A program made the translations under genes and the position numbers. A stretch of DNA of 64,000 nucleotides from contig NZ_JBIBGL010000002.1 in assembly GCF_042956465.1 (NCBI RefSeq), positions 248,001 through 312,000 on the forward strand, in the 5' to 3' direction. Below are positions 9,040 to 18,981 of this stretch, piece after piece (the first letter of the stretch is position 1; the number at the start of each line of letters is the position of its first letter). The notes below the pieces were generated by a model, which did no database searches, was not told where the DNA came from, and saw nothing but the letters and a program-made list of their open reading frames with translations. The stretch is from Embleya sp042956465 (lineage in GTDB: Bacteria; Actinomycetota; Actinomycetes; Streptomycetales; Streptomycetaceae).

Positions 9040-10884
9040 TTGAGCACAGGAACCAAACGACGCACCACCCTGTCCCGGCGCACCCTTGTCGCCATGATGA
9101 GTGCCCTGCTGCTCCCCCTGGCAGCGATGGTCGGCCTCGCGTCCCCCGCACAGGCCGCCGGTACCACCGCCACATTCGTGAAGACCTCCGACTGGGGCTC
9201 CGGCTTCGGCGGCAGCTGGACCATCAAGAACACCGGCACCGCGGCGATCACCTCGTGGACCCTGGAATGGGACTTCCCGGCCGGCACCGCCGTCGGCTCC
9301 TCCTGGGACGCCACCGTCACCCGCACGGGTGACCACTACTCCGCCAAGAACGTCGGCTGGAACGGCACGGTCGGACCCGGCGCATCGGTGACGTTCGGCT
9401 TCAACGGCACCGGCCCCGGCAACCCCACCGGCTGCAAGATCAACGGCGGCTCCTGCGACGGGGGACCCACGAACCCCGGCGACAACCCGCCCTCGGCCCC
9501 CGGCACGCCCGTGGCGAGCAACGTCACCGACAACGGCGTCAAGCTGACCTGGGCCGCGGCGACCGACGACCACGGCATCAAGAACTACGACGTGCTGCGC
9601 GGCGGCAGCAAGATCGCCACCGTCACCACGCCCACCTACACCGACAGCGGCCTGGCCGCGGGCACCGACTACTCGTACAGCGTGGTCGCCCGGGACACCG
9701 TCGACCAGACCGGCCCGGCCAGTGCCGCGGTCACCGTGCACACCACCGGCGGCGGCGGGGGCAACCCCGGCAGCGCCGTCAAGCTCGGCTACTTCACCAA
9801 CTGGGGCATCTACGGCCGCAACTACAACGTGAAGAACATCGTCACGTCCGGCTCGGCCGCCAAGATCACCCACATCAACTACGCCTTCGGCAACGTCCAG
9901 GGCGGCAAGTGCACCATCGGCGACTCCTACGCCGACTACGACAAGGCGTTCACGGCCGATCAGAGCGTCAGCGGCGTGGCCGACAACTGGGAGCAGCCGC
10001 TGCGCGGCAACTTCAACCAGCTGCGCCAGCTCAAGGCCAAGTACCCCAACATCAAGATCCTGTGGTCCTTCGGCGGCTGGACCTGGTCCGGCGGCTTCGG
10101 CCAGGCCGCGGCCAACCCCGCCGCGTTCGCCGAGTCCTGCTACAACCTGGTCGAGGACCCGCGCTGGGCCGACGTGTTCGACGGCATCGACCTGGACTGG
10201 GAATACCCCAACGCGTGCGGCCTGACCTGCGACACCAGCGGTGCCGCCTCGATCAAGACGCTGCTCGCCGCCACCCGGGCCAAGTTCGGCACGAACAACC
10301 TGGTCACCGCGGCGATCACCGCCGACGCGTCCTCCGCGGGCAAGATCGACGCGGCCGACTACGGCGGCGCCTCGGCGTCCGTCGACTGGTACAACGTGAT
10401 GACGTACGACTTCTTCGGCGCGTGGGACGCCAAGGGCCCGACCGCCCCGCACTCGCCGCTGACCTCGTACACCGGCATCCCCAAGGACGGCTTCAACTCC
10501 GCCGACGCGATCGCCAAGCTCAAGACCAAGGGCGTCCCGGCGAGCAAGCTCCTGCTCGGCATCGGCTTCTACGGCCGCGGCTGGACCGGAGTGACCCAGG
10601 CCGAACCCGGCGGCACCGCCACCGGCGCAGCCCCCGGCACCTACGAAGCCGGCATCGAGGACTACAAGGTCCTCAAGAGCAGCTGCCCCACCACCGGCAC
10701 CATCGCGGGCACCGCGTACGCCAAGTGCGGCAGCAACTGGTGGAGCTACGACACCCCGGCCACCGTCGCCTCCAAGATGAGCTGGGCCAAGGCGCAGAAC
10801 CTGCGCGGCGCGTTCTTCTGGGAATTCAGCGGCGACACCACCAACGGCGAACTCGCGGCCGCGATCCACAGCGGCCTGGGCTAG
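9040..10884 (+). CDS. Secreted GH18 chitinase with CBM2 and fibronectin III domains
   Basis: A 614-residue endochitinase. The TTG start at 9040 is chosen for its GAGGAG ribosome site 5 bases upstream; it gives a normal Sec signal peptide (Arg-rich N-region, hydrophobic core, AQA cleavage after residue 39). Domains in order are a family 2 carbohydrate-binding module (about 41-140), a fibronectin type III domain (about 152-240) and the GH18 barrel (about 250-610). The catalytic DxDxE motif DGIDLDWE is at 381-388, with Glu388 the acid. It hydrolyses chitin outside the cell. The architecture is that of the Streptomyces chi63/ChiC-type enzymes. Three dre motifs upstream indicate DasR control. Confidence 0.95.
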   Translation: MSTGTKRRTTLSRRTLVAMMSALLLPLAAMVGLASPAQAAGTTATFVKTSDWGSGFGGSWTIKNTGTAAITSWTLEWDFPAGTAVGSSWDATVTRTGDHYSAKNVGWNGTVGPGASVTFGFNGTGPGNPTGCKINGGSCDGGPTNPGDNPPSAPGTPVASNVTDNGVKLTWAAATDDHGIKNYDVLRGGSKIATVTTPTYTDSGLAAGTDYSYSVVARDTVDQTGPASAAVTVHTTGGGGGNPGSAVKLGYFTNWGIYGRNYNVKNIVTSGSAAKITHINYAFGNVQGGKCTIGDSYADYDKAFTADQSVSGVADNWEQPLRGNFNQLRQLKAKYPNIKILWSFGGWTWSGGFGQAAANPAAFAESCYNLVEDPRWADVFDGIDLDWEYPNACGLTCDTSGAASIKTLLAATRAKFGTNNLVTAAITADASSAGKIDAADYGGASASVDWYNVMTYDFFGAWDAKGPTAPHSPLTSYTGIPKDGFNSADAIAKLKTKGVPASKLLLGIGFYGRGWTGVTQAEPGGTATGAAPGTYEAGIEDYKVLKSSCPTTGTIAGTAYAKCGSNWWSYDTPATVASKMSWAKAQNLRGAFFWEFSGDTTNGELAAAIHSGLG

Positions 10885-10937
10885 CCCCCGGGACGCGGCC
10901 ACGAACGCGGCCGCCTTCACCGCTTCGTGACCGCAAG

Positions 10938-10973
10938 GTCGTGGCCGGGCCCACCGGGGTGCCCGGTCACGAC
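10938..10973 (+). terminator. Terminator hairpin after chitinase
   Basis: A 13-bp stem GTCGTGGCCGGGC / GCCCGGTCACGAC with one G-T wobble and a 10-base loop, about 54 bp after the chitinase stop. A weaker hairpin (GCGGCC/GGCCGC) lies at 10895-10914. Confidence 0.75.
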
Positions 10974-11030
10974 ACCACGAGCGGACCCGTCGTCCACCGG
11001 CGCGGACGGCGGTTCCGGCACAGACCGGGC

Positions 11031-11282
<252 letters not shown>

Positions 11283-11332
11283 GGGCCGTTCGGCCCGAGC
11301 CGCCCCCGACACCCGCGCCCTAAGCTGGCGGT

Positions 11333-11872
11333 ATGGACGGCGACCGGCGACCACCGATGCACCTCACACCGCGGACCACTCCCGACCGGGACGCGCCGCC
11401 CCCGCACACCGCGCCGCCGGCCGCCGGCCGCGCCGACATCGAAACCCGCGCCGACATCGACGCCCTGCTCCGCCGCTTCTACGGCGCGGCCTTCGCCGAC
11501 CCGGTGATCGGCGCCTACTTCACCGAGATCGCCGGCACCGATCTGGACGCACACCTGCCCCGGATCACCGACTTCTGGGAACGCGCCCTGCTGCGCACCG
11601 CCGACTACCGCGGCGACGCGTTCGCCGTGCACCACGCACTGCACCGCGCCGAACCGCTGACCGCCCGACACTTCGGCCGCTGGGTTCAGCTCTGGCGGGC
11701 CTGCGTCGACGGCGGCTACGCCGGACCACGCGCGGAACGCGCCAAGGCCCAGGGCGAACGCATCGCCCTGGCCATGCTGCGCCGACTCGCCGGCCCCGAC
11801 GCCCCCGCCGAGCCCGGCCCCGGCGGCTTCATCCCACTCGCGACGCTGGAACTGCGCCGCCGCTCGGCCTGA
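11333..11872 (+). CDS. Truncated haemoglobin, group III-like
   Basis: A 179-residue protein whose residues 36-160 form a truncated globin. It has the B-helix segment IDALLRRFYGAAFADPVIGAYF with a B10-type Tyr50, the E-helix region HLPRITDFWERAL, and HFGRWVQLW with the probable proximal haem ligand His113. These patterns fit group III. The first 35 residues are a Pro/Thr-rich extension; Met9 is an alternative start. TAAGCT lies 6 bases before the ATG, suggesting a leaderless transcript. Family members bind O2 or NO; the role here is unknown. Confidence 0.85.
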   Translation: MDGDRRPPMHLTPRTTPDRDAPPPHTAPPAAGRADIETRADIDALLRRFYGAAFADPVIGAYFTEIAGTDLDAHLPRITDFWERALLRTADYRGDAFAVHHALHRAEPLTARHFGRWVQLWRACVDGGYAGPRAERAKAQGERIALAMLRRLAGPDAPAEPGPGGFIPLATLELRRRSA

Positions 11873-12007
11873 ACACCCGCAGGGCCGCGCCCCGAGGCCG
11901 ACAGGGCAGGGGAAGGCCCGGCCGGCGGCACCGCAGGCCGGCGACGGCCCACGCACCCCGCCCCGCGACCACCGGACCGGCGCCCCGCGCCTCCTCGCGC
12001 CGGGTGA

Positions 12008-12859
12008 TCAGCCCTCCGGCTGATCACCCTTGCGCTTGAGATACCGCTCGAACTCGGCCGCGATCGCATCGCCGGACGCCTCGGGCAGGTCCTCGGTGTC
12101 GCGCGCGGCCTCCAGCGAGCGCACGTACTCGGCGACCTCGGTGTCCTCGGCCGCGAGCTGATCCACCCCCACCTGCCACGCCCGCGCGTCCTCGGCCAGC
12201 TCGCCCATCGGCACGGTCAGGTCCAGGAAGTCCTCCAGCCTGCGCAACAGCGCCAGCGTGGCCTTCGGCGAGGGCGGCTGCGCCACGTAGTGCGGCACCG
12301 ACGCCCAGAACGTCAACGCGGGCATCCCCGCATGCGCGCAGGCCTCCTGGAACACGCCCACGATGCCCGTGGGCCCCTCGTACCGGGACTGCTCCAGGCC
12401 CACGTTCGCGGCCACCACCGGGTCCGACGTGGTGCCGTTCACCGGGACCGGCCGCGAGTGCGGCGCGTCGCCCAGCATCGCACCCAGCACCACCACCGTC
12501 TCCACGCCCAACTCGTGCGCGAAGCCCAACAGTTCGTTGCAGAACGAGCGCCAGCGCAGATTCGGCTCGATGCCGTGCACCAGCACCAGGTCCCGGCGCG
12601 GCTCGGCCAGCCGGACCACCGAGAGCCGGGTCGTGGGCCAGGTGATCCGCCGGGTGTCCCCATCCAGCCATATCGTCGGACGATTCACCTGGAAGTCGTA
12701 GTAGTCCTCGGCATCCAGGGCCGCGAACACCTCGCCCTTCCAGACCCGGTCGAGGTGCTCGATCGCGGCGGAAGCGGCATCGCCCGCGTCGTTCCACCCC
12801 TCGAATGCGGCCACCATGACCGGGTCGATCAGCTCGGGCAGGTCGTCGAGCTCGATCAC
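12008..12859 (-). CDS. PAC2 family protein
   Basis: A 283-residue protein of the PAC2 (proteasome assembly chaperone 2-like) family. It opens with MIELDDLPELIDPVMVAAFEGWNDAGDAA and has the family segments LVLVHGIEPNLRW, VVVLGAMLGDAPHSRPVPV and YEGPTGIVGVFQEACAHAGMP. The start is GTG with AAGGAGG 6 bases upstream. PAC2 proteins are widespread in actinobacteria and their biochemical role is not settled. Despite the family name, nothing in the sequence shows an assembly role for the proteasome encoded 15 kb away. Confidence 0.9.
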   Translation of the reverse strand: MIELDDLPELIDPVMVAAFEGWNDAGDAASAAIEHLDRVWKGEVFAALDAEDYYDFQVNRPTIWLDGDTRRITWPTTRLSVVRLAEPRRDLVLVHGIEPNLRWRSFCNELLGFAHELGVETVVVLGAMLGDAPHSRPVPVNGTTSDPVVAANVGLEQSRYEGPTGIVGVFQEACAHAGMPALTFWASVPHYVAQPPSPKATLALLRRLEDFLDLTVPMGELAEDARAWQVGVDQLAAEDTEVAEYVRSLEAARDTEDLPEASGDAIAAEFERYLKRKGDQPEG

Positions 12860-13206
12860 CCAGTGCCTCCTTCCGGCCGGGGCCGGGATCCGTGCGCCGC
12901 GGGCACCCGTCCCCGGGGCCGCGAGAGCTGTACGGTCCCCACATTACGGGTTGAGGCACCCTCGGCCAGACCCGCCCGCGTCGACTTCGCCCACAGTGAA
13001 ATCCGGGCGCCGCCGGGCAACCGAACCGCAAACACACCCCGAACGCACGGGTGAGCACGAGTGAGCATTCCGTGATCAGTGGGCGACGTCACCCGCGCGC
13101 CACCGGGCTCCGCGCGCGGATCGCATTAAGCTGGCGCTCTGGCCCGAGCCGTCTCGGCGGCCCCGGGCAAGCCGACAGCCGTCGCACCCATCGGAGACGC
13201 ATTCTC
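12860..13206. promoter_or_regulatory. Divergent PAC2 / metH intergenic region
   Basis: A 347-bp divergent region. A TAAGCT box at 13128-13133 is the best -10 candidate for metH and would give a leader of roughly 70 bases. I looked for cobalamin or S-adenosylmethionine riboswitch cores near metH and found none. Confidence 0.4.
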
Positions 13207-16200
13207 ATGACAGCCACCCCGCAGCAGCTTCGCGAAGCACTCGCCACCCGCGTCGTCGTCGCCGATGGAGCAATGGGAACCATGCTCCAGGCTCAGGACC
13301 CGAGCCTGGACGACTTCCAGGGCCACGAAGGCTGCAACGAAATCCTCAACGTCACGCGTCCCGACATCGTGCGCAACGTGCACAAGGAATACTTCGACGT
13401 CGGCGTCGACTGCGTCGAAACCAACACTTTCGGCGCCAACCTCGGCAACCTGGGCGAGTACGACATCCAGGACCGCATCTACGAGCTCGCCGAAGCCGGC
13501 GCGCGGATCGCCCGTGAAGTGGCCGACGGCTACTCCACCCCCGACCGCCCGCGCTGGGTGCTCGGCTCGATCGGCCCCGGCACCAAGCTGCCCAGCCTGG
13601 GCCACGTGCCCTTCGCCACCCTGCGCGACGCCTTCGAGGTCAACGCGGCCGGCCTGATCGACGGCGGCGCACACGCCCTGCTCATCGAGACCAGCCAGGA
13701 CCTGCTGCAGACCAAGGCCTCGATCATCGGCTCGCAGCGCGCGCTGAAGAAGGCCGGCGTCGACCTGCCGATCTTCGCCCAGGTCACCGTCGAGACCACC
13801 GGCGCGATGCTGATGGGCTCCGAGATCGGCGCCGCGCTGACCGCCCTGGAACCGCTGGGCATCGACTTCATCGGACTCAACTGCGCCACCGGCCCGGTCG
13901 AGATGAGCGAGCACCTGCGCCACCTGGCCAAGCACGCCGGCATCGGCGTCACCGCCATGCCCAACGCCGGCCTGCCGATCCTGACCAAGGACGGTGCGCA
14001 CTACCCGCTCAGCCCCGAGGAACTCGCCGACGCGCACGACAGCTTCACCCGCGAATACGGCCTCGCCCTGGTCGGCGGCTGCTGCGGCACCACGCCCGCG
14101 CACCTGAAGGCCGTGGTCGAGCGCGTGCACGGCCGCGAACTCACCCCCCGCAACCCCCGGCACGAACCCGCCGCCGCATCGCTCTACCAGTCGGTGCCCT
14201 TCCGCCAGGACCTGTCCTACCTCTCCATCGGCGAGCGCACCAACGCCAACGGCTCCAAGGCGTTCCGCGAGGCCATGCTCGAAGGCCGCTACGACGACTG
14301 CCTCGACATCGCCCGCGACCAGACCCGCGACGGCGCACACATGCTCGACCTGAACATCGACTACGTCGGCCGGGACGGCGTCGCCGACATGAAGGCCCTG
14401 GCCGGCCGCCTGGCCACCGCCTCCACGCTGCCGATCATGCTCGACTCCACCGAGCCCGAAGTGCTCGAAGCGGGCCTGGAACTGCTCGGCGGACGCGCCG
14501 TGGTCAACTCGGTCAACTACGAGGACGGCGACGGACCCACCTCGCGTTTCCGCCGGATCATGCCGCTGGTCAAGGAACACGGCGCCGCCGTCGTCGCACT
14601 GACCATCGACGAGGAGGGCCAGGCCCGCACCGCCGAATGGAAGGTCCGCGTCGCCGAACGGCTGATCACCGCCCTCACCGGCGAGTGGGGGATCAAGGTC
14701 TCCGACATCATCATCGACGCGCTCACCTTCCCGATCGGCACCGGCCAGGAAGAGACCCGGCGCGACGGCATCGAGACCATCGAGGCCATCCGCGAGATCA
14801 AGCGCCGCCACCCCGACGTACAGACCACCCTGGGCCTGTCCAACGTCTCCTTCGGCCTCAACCCGGCCGCGCGCATCGTGCTCAACTCGGTCTTCCTCAA
14901 CGAATGCATCGAAGCCGGCCTGGACTCGGCGATCGTGCACGCCAGCAAGATCCTGCCGATGGCGCGCATCCCCGAGGAACAGCGCGAGGTCGCCCTCGAC
15001 ATGGTCTACGACCGCCGCCGCGAGGGCTACGACCCGCTCCAGCGCTTCCTGGAACTGTTCGAGGGCGTCGACGCCAAGTCGGTGCGCGCCACCCGCGCCC
15101 AGGAACTCGCCGCGCTGCCGCTGAACGAGCGGCTGGAGCGCCGGATCATCGACGGCGAGCGAGCCGGCCTCGAAGAGGACCTGGACGAGGCACTGCGCGA
15201 GCGCAGCGCCCTGGTGATCATCAACGACACGCTCCTGGCCGGCATGAAGGTCGTCGGCGAACTGTTCGGCTCCGGCCAGATGCAGCTGCCCTTCGTACTC
15301 CAGTCCGCCGAAGTGATGAAGTCCGCCGTCGCCCACCTGGAACCGCACATCGAAAAGGTCGAAGGCGAGGACGGCAAGGGCACCATCGTGCTGGCCACCG
15401 TCAAGGGCGACGTGCACGACATCGGCAAGAACCTGGTCGACATCATCCTGTCCAACAACGGCTACAACGTGGTCAACATCGGCATCAAGCAGCCGGTCTC
15501 GGCCATCCTGGAAGCCGCCGAGGAACACCGCGCCGACGTGATCGGGATGTCCGGCCTCCTGGTCAAGTCCACCGTGATCATGAAGGAAAACCTCCAGGAA
15601 CTGAACACCCGCGGCCTCGCCGCCGGCTACCCGGTCATCCTCGGCGGCGCCGCCCTCACCCGCGCCTACGTCGAAGAAGACCTCTACGACATCTACGCCG
15701 GCGAGGTCCGCTACGCCCGCGACGCCTTCGAGGGCCTGCGCCTGATGGACGCCCTGATGGGCGTCAAGCGCGGCGTGCCCGGCGTGGAACTGCCCGCGCT
15801 GCGCCGGCGCAAGGTGGCCGCCGCCAAGGTGATCGAAACCGAACCCGAGGAAATGCCCGCCCGCTCGGACGTGGCGATCGACAACCCCGTGCCCACCCCG
15901 CCGTTCTGGGGCGACCGCGTGGTCAAGGGCATCCAGCTCAACGACTACGCCTCCTGGCTGGACGAACGCGCCACCTTCATGGGCCAGTGGGGCCTCAAGC
16001 CCACCCGAGGCGGCGACGGACCCTCCTACGAAGAACTCGTCGAGACCGAGGGCCGCCCGCGGCTGCGCTACTGGCTGGACCGGATCGTCACCGACAACCT
16101 GCTCGACGCCGGCGTGGTCTACGGCTACTTCCCGTGCGTGTCCAAGGGCGACGACCTGATCGTGCTCGACGACGCCGGCAACGAGCGCACCCGGTTCAGC

Positions 16201-16683
16201 TTCCCGCGCCAGCGCCGCGACCGGCACCTGTGCCTCGCCGACTTCTTCCGCCCGGAGGAATCCGGCGAGATCGACGTGGTCGGCTTCCAGATCGCCACCA
16301 TGGGCCCGCGCCTGTCCGACGCCACCGCCAAGCTCTTCGCCGACAACGCCTACCGCGACTACCTCGAACTGCACGGCCTGTCCGTGCAACTCGCCGAAGC
16401 ACTGGCCGAATACTGGCACGCCCGGGTACGCGCCGAACTCGGCTTCGCCGGCGAGGACCCGAACGACCTGGACGGCATGCTCAAGCTGCACTACCGCGGC
16501 GCGCGCTTCTCGCTCGGCTACGGCGCCTGTCCCGACCTGGAGGACCGGGCCAAGATCACCGAGCTGCTGAAGCCGGAGCGGATCGGCGTCGAGCTGTCCG
16601 AGGAGTTCCAGCTGCACCCGGAACAATCCACCGACGCGATCGTGTTGCACCACCCCGAGGCGAACTACTTCAACGCCCGCTGA
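13207..16683 (+). CDS. metH: Methionine synthase, cobalamin-dependent
   Basis: A 1158-residue protein, full length for MetH. It transfers a methyl group from 5-methyltetrahydrofolate through cobalamin to homocysteine, making methionine. Domains in order: homocysteine-binding barrel with the zinc ligands Cys226 (LNCATG) and Cys292/Cys293 (GGCCGTTP); pterin-binding domain (about 350-640, SIGERTNANGSKAFR); cobalamin cap and Rossmann domain with D735-V-H737-D-I-G740, His737 being the expected cobalt ligand; and the C-terminal SAM-dependent reactivation domain. ATG 13207 follows GGAGA by 9 bases; the longer frame upstream has no support. Confidence 0.97.
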   Translation: MTATPQQLREALATRVVVADGAMGTMLQAQDPSLDDFQGHEGCNEILNVTRPDIVRNVHKEYFDVGVDCVETNTFGANLGNLGEYDIQDRIYELAEAGARIAREVADGYSTPDRPRWVLGSIGPGTKLPSLGHVPFATLRDAFEVNAAGLIDGGAHALLIETSQDLLQTKASIIGSQRALKKAGVDLPIFAQVTVETTGAMLMGSEIGAALTALEPLGIDFIGLNCATGPVEMSEHLRHLAKHAGIGVTAMPNAGLPILTKDGAHYPLSPEELADAHDSFTREYGLALVGGCCGTTPAHLKAVVERVHGRELTPRNPRHEPAAASLYQSVPFRQDLSYLSIGERTNANGSKAFREAMLEGRYDDCLDIARDQTRDGAHMLDLNIDYVGRDGVADMKALAGRLATASTLPIMLDSTEPEVLEAGLELLGGRAVVNSVNYEDGDGPTSRFRRIMPLVKEHGAAVVALTIDEEGQARTAEWKVRVAERLITALTGEWGIKVSDIIIDALTFPIGTGQEETRRDGIETIEAIREIKRRHPDVQTTLGLSNVSFGLNPAARIVLNSVFLNECIEAGLDSAIVHASKILPMARIPEEQREVALDMVYDRRREGYDPLQRFLELFEGVDAKSVRATRAQELAALPLNERLERRIIDGERAGLEEDLDEALRERSALVIINDTLLAGMKVVGELFGSGQMQLPFVLQSAEVMKSAVAHLEPHIEKVEGEDGKGTIVLATVKGDVHDIGKNLVDIILSNNGYNVVNIGIKQPVSAILEAAEEHRADVIGMSGLLVKSTVIMKENLQELNTRGLAAGYPVILGGAALTRAYVEEDLYDIYAGEVRYARDAFEGLRLMDALMGVKRGVPGVELPALRRRKVAAAKVIETEPEEMPARSDVAIDNPVPTPPFWGDRVVKGIQLNDYASWLDERATFMGQWGLKPTRGGDGPSYEELVETEGRPRLRYWLDRIVTDNLLDAGVVYGYFPCVSKGDDLIVLDDAGNERTRFSFPRQRRDRHLCLADFFRPEESGEIDVVGFQIATMGPRLSDATAKLFADNAYRDYLELHGLSVQLAEALAEYWHARVRAELGFAGEDPNDLDGMLKLHYRGARFSLGYGACPDLEDRAKITELLKPERIGVELSEEFQLHPEQSTDAIVLHHPEANYFNAR

Positions 16684-16759
16684 CCCACCCCACCCATCCG
16701 AACCGGCCACGGCCGGGGCCACACCCGCCCCGGCCGCACCGGCGGCACGAACGAGGCAC

Positions 16760-17608
16760 ATGCTCGGCGACGTCGTGGAAACCCTCGCCTGCCCGCACTG
16801 CGGCGCGGACCTGGCGGGAGACACAGCCGGCCTGCGCTGCGCCGCCGGACACACCTTCGACATCGCCCGCCAGGGCTACGTCAACCTGCTCACCGGGACG
16901 GGCTCGGTGGGCACCGCCGACACCGCCGCCATGGTCGCCGCCCGCGTCGACTTCCTCGGCGCGGGCCACTACGACCCGATCGCCGACGCGCTGACCGCCG
17001 CCTGCGCCGACGCCGCCCCCGGAACCCTCGTCGACGTCGGCGCCGGCACCGGACACCACCTCGCGCGCGTGCTCGACGCACTGCCGGGCCGATACGGACT
17101 GGCCCTGGACATCTCCAAATACGCGCTGCGCCGGGCCGCCCGCGCCCACCCGCGGATGGGCGCCGCCGTATGCGACGCGTGGCGCCCCCTGCCGGTGCGC
17201 ACCGGCGCCGCGGCCCGAGTGCTCAACGTGTTCGCCCCGCGCAACCCGCCCGAACTGCACCGGATCCTGGCCCCCGAAGGCACCCTCGTGGTCGCCGCAC
17301 CCACCACGGGCCACCTGGCCGAGCTGGTGCCCGCACTCGACCTCCTCCAGGTCGACGCCGACAAGCAGACACGCATCGACGCCAAGCTCGCGCCGTGGTT
17401 CACCCTGCGCGCACGGCAGAGCGTCACCTTCACCATGGCCCTCGACCACACCGCGATCGCCGGCGTGGTGGCGATGGGCCCCAGCGCCTGGCACACCGAC
17501 CCCGACCGGCTGCGCTCCGCCATCGCGGACCTGGCCGACCCACTCGCCGTGACCGCTTCGGTCACCGTTTCCGCATACGACCCCGTTCGGCGGTTGCCCA
17601 ATCCCTGA
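16760..17608 (+). CDS. 23S rRNA (guanine-N1) methyltransferase, RlmA/TlrB family
   Basis: A 282-residue SAM-dependent methyltransferase. It starts with the family's zinc finger (Cys11, Cys14, Cys27, His31 in ACPHCG...LRCAAGH) followed by FDIARQGYVNLL, then the SAM motif LVDVGAGTGHH. RlmA homologues methylate G745 or G748 in helix 35 of 23S rRNA; the TlrB branch of antibiotic producers gives macrolide resistance. The specificity here cannot be told from sequence alone. GAGG stands 6 bases before the ATG, 76 bp after metH. Confidence 0.88.
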   Translation: MLGDVVETLACPHCGADLAGDTAGLRCAAGHTFDIARQGYVNLLTGTGSVGTADTAAMVAARVDFLGAGHYDPIADALTAACADAAPGTLVDVGAGTGHHLARVLDALPGRYGLALDISKYALRRAARAHPRMGAAVCDAWRPLPVRTGAAARVLNVFAPRNPPELHRILAPEGTLVVAAPTTGHLAELVPALDLLQVDADKQTRIDAKLAPWFTLRARQSVTFTMALDHTAIAGVVAMGPSAWHTDPDRLRSAIADLADPLAVTASVTVSAYDPVRRLPNP

Positions 17609-17737
17609 CGGCGCCGCACAATCGAGGACCCGCCGGAGCCAACCGGCGGATCCGACCCCATGGAGAACCCGCGTGAGGAGATTCACCCACCCCATCCACA
17701 CCACGATTTCCCGTACCGGGGGAGAGGCGGCCACACG

Positions 17738-18442
17738 ATGACGGCAGCGCTCACGACCACGACCGGATCACGCCCGGGCCACGGCCTCGCGGCGGTCCTG
17801 TTCGACATGGACGGCACCCTGGTCGACACCGAACGCAACTGGTTCGCCACCGAGACCGCCGTCATGGCCGACCTCGGCTTCACCCTCACCGCGCAGCACG
17901 CCGAACACCTCCTCGGCAGCCCGATGGAGACCGCCGTCGCATACCTGCTCGCGGTCTCCGGCCTCGACGTCGCCCCCGCCGAACTCGAACGCCGGATCAA
18001 CGCCGGCATGGTCGCCGCGCTGCGCGACGGCGTGGACCTGCGCCCCGGCGCCAAGCGGCTGCTCGCCGAGGTCGACGAGGCAGGCGTGCCCTGCGCACTG
18101 GTCACCGCCTCCCAGCGGGTGATCGTGGACGCGGTGCTGCCCTCCATCGGCGCCCACCACTTCCGCTTCACCCTGGCCGGCGACGAGATCGCCCGCACCA
18201 AGCCACACCCCGACCCGTACCTGACCGCGGCCCGCCGGCTCGGCGCGCAGCCGTGGGCCTGCGTGGTCGTCGAGGACTCGCCCACCGGCATCGCCTCCGG
18301 CGAGGCGGCCGGCTGCGCCGTACTCGCGGTGCCCAGCATGACGCCGATCCCGGCCGCGCCGACGCGCACCGTCGTCGAATCCCTCGAAGAGGTCGACCTG
18401 GACTTCCTGGGCGACCTGGTCCGGGCCCGCGTGGCACGCTGA
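17738..18442 (+). CDS. HAD-superfamily phosphatase
   Basis: A 234-residue HAD hydrolase of the beta-phosphoglucomutase / phosphatase-like subfamily. Motif I is LFDMDGTLVDT with the nucleophilic Asp, motif II ALVTAS, motif III Lys in RTKPHPDPYL, motif IV VVEDSPTGIASGEAAG. It would act on a small phosphorylated metabolite in the cytoplasm; the substrate is unknown. ATG 17738 follows GGAGAGG at a wide 10-base spacing. An upstream ATG at 17660 would add 26 His/Pro-rich residues and is less likely. Confidence 0.88.
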   Translation: MTAALTTTTGSRPGHGLAAVLFDMDGTLVDTERNWFATETAVMADLGFTLTAQHAEHLLGSPMETAVAYLLAVSGLDVAPAELERRINAGMVAALRDGVDLRPGAKRLLAEVDEAGVPCALVTASQRVIVDAVLPSIGAHHFRFTLAGDEIARTKPHPDPYLTAARRLGAQPWACVVVEDSPTGIASGEAAGCAVLAVPSMTPIPAAPTRTVVESLEEVDLDFLGDLVRARVAR

Positions 18443-18490
18443 GCCCGCGCCCCCCGGGGCCACCCGCCGCCGGTCGACCGGCACAAACGG

Positions 18491-18528
18491 GTGGGAGCGG
18501 ACGGGCCCGAAGGCCCGCCCGCTCCCAC
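18491..18528 (+). terminator. Terminator after the HAD gene
   Basis: A long hairpin with 16-base arms (GTGGGAGCGGACGGGC / GCCCGCCCGCTCCCAC), one internal mismatch and a 6-base loop, 49 bp after the stop. Confidence 0.8.
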
Positions 18529-18725
18529 ATCCCCGTGCTTCCCCCGTACTGCGTTTTCCCCGTGTACTGCGTTACCGCGTTTCCCCCGTGCCGGAGCCCC
18601 CGTGCTCCGACCCGTACTGCATCCCCGTCGGTCCTGCTCGACCTCCCGGCGGCGGTTTCCCCCGTCCCCGTGACCGCCGAGAGGTCGGCCGTGCTCCGCC
18701 CGAACCCCGAAGGGCTCGGACCCCC

Positions 18726-18743
18726 GTACTACCCCCGTAGTAC
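18726..18743. promoter_or_regulatory. Perfect inverted repeat GTACTAC-CCCC-GTAGTAC
   Basis: Seven-base perfect arms with a 4-base spacer, about 240 bp upstream of the histidine kinase and within a cluster of CCCGTACT-like repeats. A candidate operator, possibly for the adjacent LuxR-type regulator; no direct evidence. Confidence 0.45.
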
Positions 18744-18981
18744 ATCCCCGGGATTCCCGTTTCCGGGTTCCCCGTGTGTTGTCCAGTGTTGGCGATCGGG
18801 AAGACCAGGGCTTCAGGGAAGTCCCTCGTGTTCTCCGCACCCCCTCGCCCCTCCCGCCAGACCGTTGAGTACGGACCGCGGCTCCGCCCGCAGGAGGAGA
18901 TCGGCCCACCGCTCCTCCCAGGGGACGAGACCGGGCCCCCAGGGGGTCAAAACCCCCGGCCGGGGGCCCTACCGTAAGGGT

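Larger units (their letters stand above)
18443..18981. other. Intergenic region with CCCGTACT repeats and an inverted repeat
   Basis: A 539-bp region. After the terminator at 18491-18528 it holds repeated C-rich phrases of the form CCCGTACTGC (near 18546, 18559, 18610, 18723) and the perfect inverted repeat at 18726-18743. No gene with a ribosome site or normal codon bias is visible. It is the upstream region of the two-component operon. Confidence 0.6.

Noticed and set aside
12860..13206. A possible cobalamin or SAM riboswitch before metH
   Set aside because: No conserved core elements of either class could be found by eye.
13126..16863. A 1245-codon open frame antisense to metH
   Set aside because: It is the mirror of a highly conserved gene in GC-rich DNA; it has no family resemblance and no ribosome site.
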